Source: Gnetum montanum (Eukaryota; Streptophyta; Gnetopsida; Gnetales; Gnetaceae). From it: DNA of 64,000 bases. A model generated the notes under the pieces. It did no database searches. It had not been told where the DNA came from and was given only the letters and a program-made list of their open reading frames with translations. How positions within the stretch are numbered: position 1 is the stretch's first letter; every line of letters begins with the position of its first letter. The stretch lies in the NCBI GenBank assembly GCA_015680685.1, contig MNCI01026937.1, positions 862,880 through 926,879 on the forward strand. Direction: 5' to 3'. Made by a program: the position numbers and the translations under genes. Positions 60,033 through 64,000 of the stretch are shown here, one piece after another.

Positions 60033-60739
60033 ACCCCAGTTGACAAAGATACGGGGGTTGGCAAATCAAAGAAGCAAAGGCATTTTTCTGAGCACTAGAG
60101 CACTTGTCACTCTTGAGCAGAGATACAGAGAGCAGCGCTTTAGCAATCGTTGACAGCATCACCTTACCGCAGAAATAGAGCACAGTTCGCTTTAAGCACC
60201 GGTGATAGGATTAATCGTTCTGCAGGGGAAGACTCTATTGGTCAGAAACAGTTGATCGGTAGACGTCAGAGCTTGACCTTCCTTGCATCCCGGCTTTGGC
60301 CCACGAGGTAGATCGGATTCCTGCCTGGACAGTTTTCTTGCTATTTTGTGCTTACCTTACATCAAGCAATCGAGGTCTCCCCAGTGTAATGTGGCATACA
60401 AAATATACATTTCTTTTCAAGTCAAAGCGTAGATCTTGAAGCTATGTGTTTCTCTTGTGCTAGCCTCCTTTTACCATGTTTAACGTTATCATCGTTGTGA
60501 TTCATCTACATCATTTTCCCCTTGTTTTGCAATTCCTCGAATCAGATCGCTCCATGAAATATTCATACTCTTCATCAGTTTACTGATTAGTAAGTCCCTG
60601 TATGATCGACAAGACCGTTCAGGGCGCCGCGGATTCGTTTTTCCAGCATAGCCCTCGCACGGATCCGTGGTTAAAACTGTGTACACGGAATTTGTTCGGT
60701 ATTTTCTAGCTGCCGACGTTTTCCGTCGTTACAGTTTTC

Positions 60740-60758
60740 TGGCGCTAAAAGGAGGGCC
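60740..60758 (+). other. Primer-binding site of the right-hand gypsy element
   Basis: TGGCGCTAAAAGGAGGGCC lies six bases after the LTR end. A near match (TGGCACTAGAAGGAGGGTTG) occurs at 3659-3678 on the minus strand. The tRNA primer was not assigned. Confidence 0.78.
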
Positions 60759-60976
60759 TAAACCTCCGATCCGAACATTTCGGGTAGCCCTGTTAGCGAT
60801 CCATACCCTAAACCGTAGACGTGATACCTCTAGGAAAGTTTACGGCCAATCGCGTGGTATAGATCGGTCGCAAGGACGATTTATTTGAAATCCTACAGGG
60901 TAGAAAGCCTATTTGTGATCTTATTGCCAGCCATTTCTTAAATCCGATTACTAGTTATCATTAATCTCATCACTCA

Positions 60977-63900
60977 ATGAATTCCTTGTACACGACCACA
61001 ACTGCCATGGCCCCTGCTGATTTGGGTGTCGCATCTATGAACCCTATTGCGGTCACAAGACCAGCTCCTGGCGCAGCAAGATCTCAAGGACCATTGCACC
61101 GGTCATTGAGACTTCAGAGAAAAGAGCCTGTCTTCACAGTCATAACCCCTGAAGAATACAACTTCATATGTGTTAAGATCCAGGCGAAGCTGGCTCTCAG
61201 CCGAGCCGAACTCGAAGCGAAACGAAACTTTGAGGTGGTCCACCGAGGGGGCCATGATTTCAAGCCAACAGCTTACGACATCATTCCCTTGACCGAACAC
61301 CAACATGAACTCATTACACAGTTGGTCATGGCCAAGAGCCAGGCGGCACAAGCTATGGTGGAGCCCCAACATGGGGAAGAGGAAGAGGATGAATTGGCGG
61401 CCTAGTCGGAACATTCGTTCCATACTCTGAGCCCCCAAACGTATATAAATCCCCTGTTTCCTTTCAATGGAGAAGCTGCGCCTCTTGACCCAGCCATGAC
61501 CGCGCAGACGCATTTCCCTGCCATGCCGCAGGCCACCGCGCAGTTGTCTGGGTTGCAAGCACAAATACCGCCTAATAACATGGGGGCGGTCTCGTCACCA
61601 CGGGTACTTAGCATCCCACTGGTGATCCCGGCGACCACCGCGTCCCATTTTATCCCTTAGATACAACCCCATAACATATCTGTAACGCGCCCGGCACAAA
61701 CCTTATCGCTTCCGCCCCCTCCAACTCAACAGATTACCACAGCAGTTCAGCCACAAACTTACGCCCAACAGCCTGCCGCAGGTCAGTGGGCCAACCAGGT
61801 GGCGCAACATGCCCAGTCTATGGTGTATGGCGTGCAACCCCCGGTTGCACCCGCAACATATGTTCCACAGGCGGTACCGCAGTATCCTCATCCTTATCTC
61901 GTGTAGTAGGTGACGGCCAACCCCTCTGTGCAAACCAGCAGGTGGTGGTCTTCACAGGCTCCCCTGCCTGCTGGGATCCCCGCCCCACAAGCAGCCAGTC
62001 AACCTCTTCCTTCATTTTCATTTCCTGGCACCACCCTCCCGGTCCAACCTCCTAGGCCTTTCGCACAGACACCTCCGTCAACAGGTCTAGACCAGGCCTT
62101 CCAGCTTATATAGACTCTCACTGAAGAGGTTCGACGCCTCAAATCCGCTGGTTCTAATACCATTCAGATCATGGACTTTTATCAGGATGATCCGATTAGT
62201 CCAGCGGTTCCTATGCTATCGTTGCCGCCAGGGATGTCCTTGCCTCATTTTACCAAGTACAATGGGGAGGGAGATCCCAACGCTCACTTGGTCACATTCA
62301 GGTCTGAGTCCTTGTTGTTGCAACAGTGGCCACACACCATCATCCGAGTCTTTGCAATGTCCCTAACAGGGAAAGTTTTGGATTGGTACCGAGCCCTCCC
62401 ACNTTGCGGACTCATATCTGCTGGCTATATTCAAGGGAGCGGTCAATGACTTCATTAAGTCAAAGCTATATTATCTTTCCCCCAATTCTTTACATCAGGC
62501 CTTCGCTCAAGTTAGAAGCATCCAAGATGCTGTGGAGGCCAGCAAAGACCCGGCGTATGTTGCCTACAGGAATGCACATAACAAGAGCAAAGACAAAGGG
62601 AAAGCAGCGACAACGATAGTAGCTGCAATGACTGAGAGTACAAAGACTAACAACAAGAAGGCACCCACGGCGCCTCCTGAAACTACGGCTGATGCCGGCA
62701 CTAGTCAAGACACGGCGGCTCCTGAAAAGGCCCCCTAGCCTAAGCCAAACTTTGAGCGTAAGGATCGCTCAAAGTACACGGCATTACCTGTAAAGCATTC
62801 CGAACTACTGAAACAACTTTTAGGGGCAGGGCACATTCAACCTAAGAAGGTGTCCGAGGAGGCTCTGAAGCATCACAGACGCCATTGTGAACTGCTGAAG
62901 AACCCTTCTTTAGCCTTACCTAATGAACCACCAGTTCCGAGATCTTTCAGGCTGGACTATTTCTATGACTACCACCAGCTGTGTGGTCATGATACGGACT
63001 ATTGCTGGGCGTTGAAAGATGACATTCAACATATGCTAGATGATGGTTCGCTCAAGTTAGACAGAAGCAACCCAACACGTCTAGAAAACCAAACGTTGCA
63101 CGTGTATAAGGACCCGTTGAACACAAACGACGACCCTTATACGATCACTGTCGTGAGTACAGACAGTGAGAGGAGGGAACCACCAAAATAACCTTTTGTT
63201 TTGCGCATCCCTGCCAGCTCACAAAGGGGGCCAACCACCTCATCGGCAGCCAGCGAGGTCTCGAGGCCGCCCTTCATTATACGGGCACCTTCTCGGGTAC
63301 ACTCTCAGTCACGCAACAATAGCCAAGCCGCGGCCTCGTCCAAAGCGCCCTTCATTATCAAGGCACCAAAACCACAGGCTGCTCCTCTCACGCAGGGGTA
63401 GACCTCCAATCAAAAGCGTCAACCATCACCTCACAAACGAAAGGGAGAGGACACATCAGTTAGCGGAACAAAAGAACATTCTACGCTCGGCTTTCCTAAG
63501 CCCAGGCCCCTGGCCTCTGCGCCTTCGCCTGTACCTCAAGGGCAGGATAAAGGTGCAGAAATGCAACGGCTTTCTCTGGGCAAGAAAAAGAGCAACCATT
63601 TGGCTAACACCGTTCCACCTCGAGAGATTCGTCTCTTAGGCTGAATGGAAGAAGAAAAGGGGGAAAAACAACCCAGCCGAGAGAAGGACCTCCTCGACGC
63701 ATTTACGCAAGTTAAACAGGCTCTCAAACAAAAAAACACAACGCTGAGCCTTTACAACCTGCTTATGGTGTCTCGAGAACACCGTGAGGCTATGGTTTGC
63801 ATACTGACATCCATATCAGTGGATGAAAGCTTGCCAGCGGAGGAGGAAGCGATACATGCTGTCATGTTTCCTTCCGAAGCTAAGCAACCTACGTCTTCCT

Positions 63901-64000
63901 CGCTGACCTTCCACAACGGGTCTATCAAAGACGACCCTGAGAAAGGTCAGGTGACAACTGAACCTATGTTTATCACTATCCGAGTCGGTCAATACCGGAT
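60977..64000 (+). pseudogene. Gag of the right-hand gypsy element, partial at the right edge
   Basis: ATG at 60977 opens MNSLYTTTTAMAPADLGVAS. One frame runs to the N at 62403 and then continues shifted by one. The N-terminal third is charged. The middle (61406-62110) is rich in proline and glutamine. The retrotransposon-gag domain starts at about 62171: LPHFTKYNGEGDPNAHLVTF and SLTGKVLDWYRALP, then FKGAVNDFIKSKLYYLSPNS. A cysteine-histidine motif YDYHQLCGHDTDYCWALK lies at about 62967. A basic, low-complexity linker then leads to LLDAFTQVKQALKQKN and to FITIRVGQYR at the window edge, just before the expected protease. Stops are seven TAG (61403, 61658, 61904, 61907, 62111, 62736, 63399), one TAA (63189) and one TGA (63642). 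Apart from these and the assembly gap it is open throughout, so it was recently functional. Confidence 0.88.

Larger units (their letters stand above)
59270..60733 (+). repeat. 5' LTR of the right-hand gypsy element
   Basis: Begins TGAAACACCGTGAAAATTGC and ends CGTCGTTACA (TGAAAC/GTTACA near-inverted ends). The start is set where CpG-rich sequence begins and by this inverted end, so it is less certain than the 3' end. U3 contains many GAGCGT / ACGCTC motifs and a 9-bp hairpin CAATACGCT with AGCGTATTG at 59899-59920. It includes an assembly-gap duplication. Confidence 0.65.
59270..64000 (+). mobile_element. Right-hand Tat-like Ty3/gypsy element, cut by the window edge
   Basis: A 1.46-kb LTR, PBS, leader and long gag are visible. 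The 3' end is beyond 64000. Compared with the rest of the window the unit is richer in G+C and still full of CpG, suggesting recent insertion. The gag-protease linker (AFTQVKQALKQKN, LYNLLMVSREHREAM, then EPMFITIRVGQYR) is typical of Tat/Ogre-type gypsy elements by recollection. Confidence 0.85.

Noticed and set aside
61103-61564. A 153-codon minus-strand frame
   Set aside because: It lies antisense to the well-supported gag of the right-hand element. Long antisense frames are common opposite GC-rich gag.
63166-63639. A 157-codon plus-strand frame rich in arginine and proline
   Set aside because: It is the +1 shadow of the basic linker in gag. The true frame (63201-63401 and onward) keeps gag-protease linker motifs.
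1-64000. Host protein-coding genes, tRNA genes or CRISPR arrays
   Set aside because: Every frame above about 100 codons belongs to a retroelement or lacks support. No tRNA-like cloverleaf or regularly spaced repeat array was seen by eye. A profile search would be needed to exclude small RNA genes.

Overview
This window looks like intergenic DNA from a very large plant genome, most plausibly a gymnosperm. That placement is an inference from the density of old, nested LTR retrotransposons, the Ty3/gypsy, Ty1/copia, L1 and RTE families present, the AT-rich and CpG-poor background and the absence of any recognisable host gene. No tRNA, rRNA, CRISPR array or prokaryotic feature was seen. Almost every coding stretch is a decayed piece of a retroelement, so the annotation is a stratigraphy of insertions.

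Layout, left to right. At 1-325 is the end of a gypsy LTR. At 1.4-3.4 kb is a minus-strand gypsy gag, with its primer-binding site (PBS) at 3.66 kb and a probable LTR beyond it. At 6.6-11.5 kb is a plus-strand L1-type LINE, split at 7489-10150 by a minus-strand RTE-type LINE that left a 19-bp target duplication. At 11760-31877 is a roughly 20-kb Ty3/gypsy element with LTRs, gag, protease, RT, RNase H, integrase and an extra 3' module. Its gag is split at 12919-20305 by a younger relative that has perfect 5-bp target duplications (GAAGG) but lacks RT, RNase H and integrase. At 34.4-38.5 kb is a copia fragment with LTR and gag. At 40.7-41.6 kb is a minus-strand solo gypsy LTR. At 42021-47763 is a complete but pol-less copia element with ATGCC target duplications.

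From 49.6 to 53.6 kb is a minus-strand gypsy gag-protease remnant with its PBS and LTR. From 54.0 to 56.5 kb is a second minus-strand gag-protease remnant, which carries a 44-bp inverted duplication. At 56.5 kb is a copia LTR followed by its PBS. At 58.6-59.1 kb is a cluster of short palindromes. From 59270 to the right edge is the youngest and most CpG-rich unit: a Tat-like gypsy element whose LTR, PBS and long gag are visible, cut by the window edge just before the protease.

Biologically the interesting signals are these. Two separate families have lost their polymerase genes but keep gag and LTRs, so they must have been mobilised in trans. LTR-like regulatory motifs recur inside the internal regions of the outer gypsy and the copia elements. 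The stop codons in the youngest gag are mostly CAG-to-TAG, as expected from decay of CHG-methylated cytosines. I did not find a convincing new gene system. Boundaries given without terminal motifs or target duplications are approximate.
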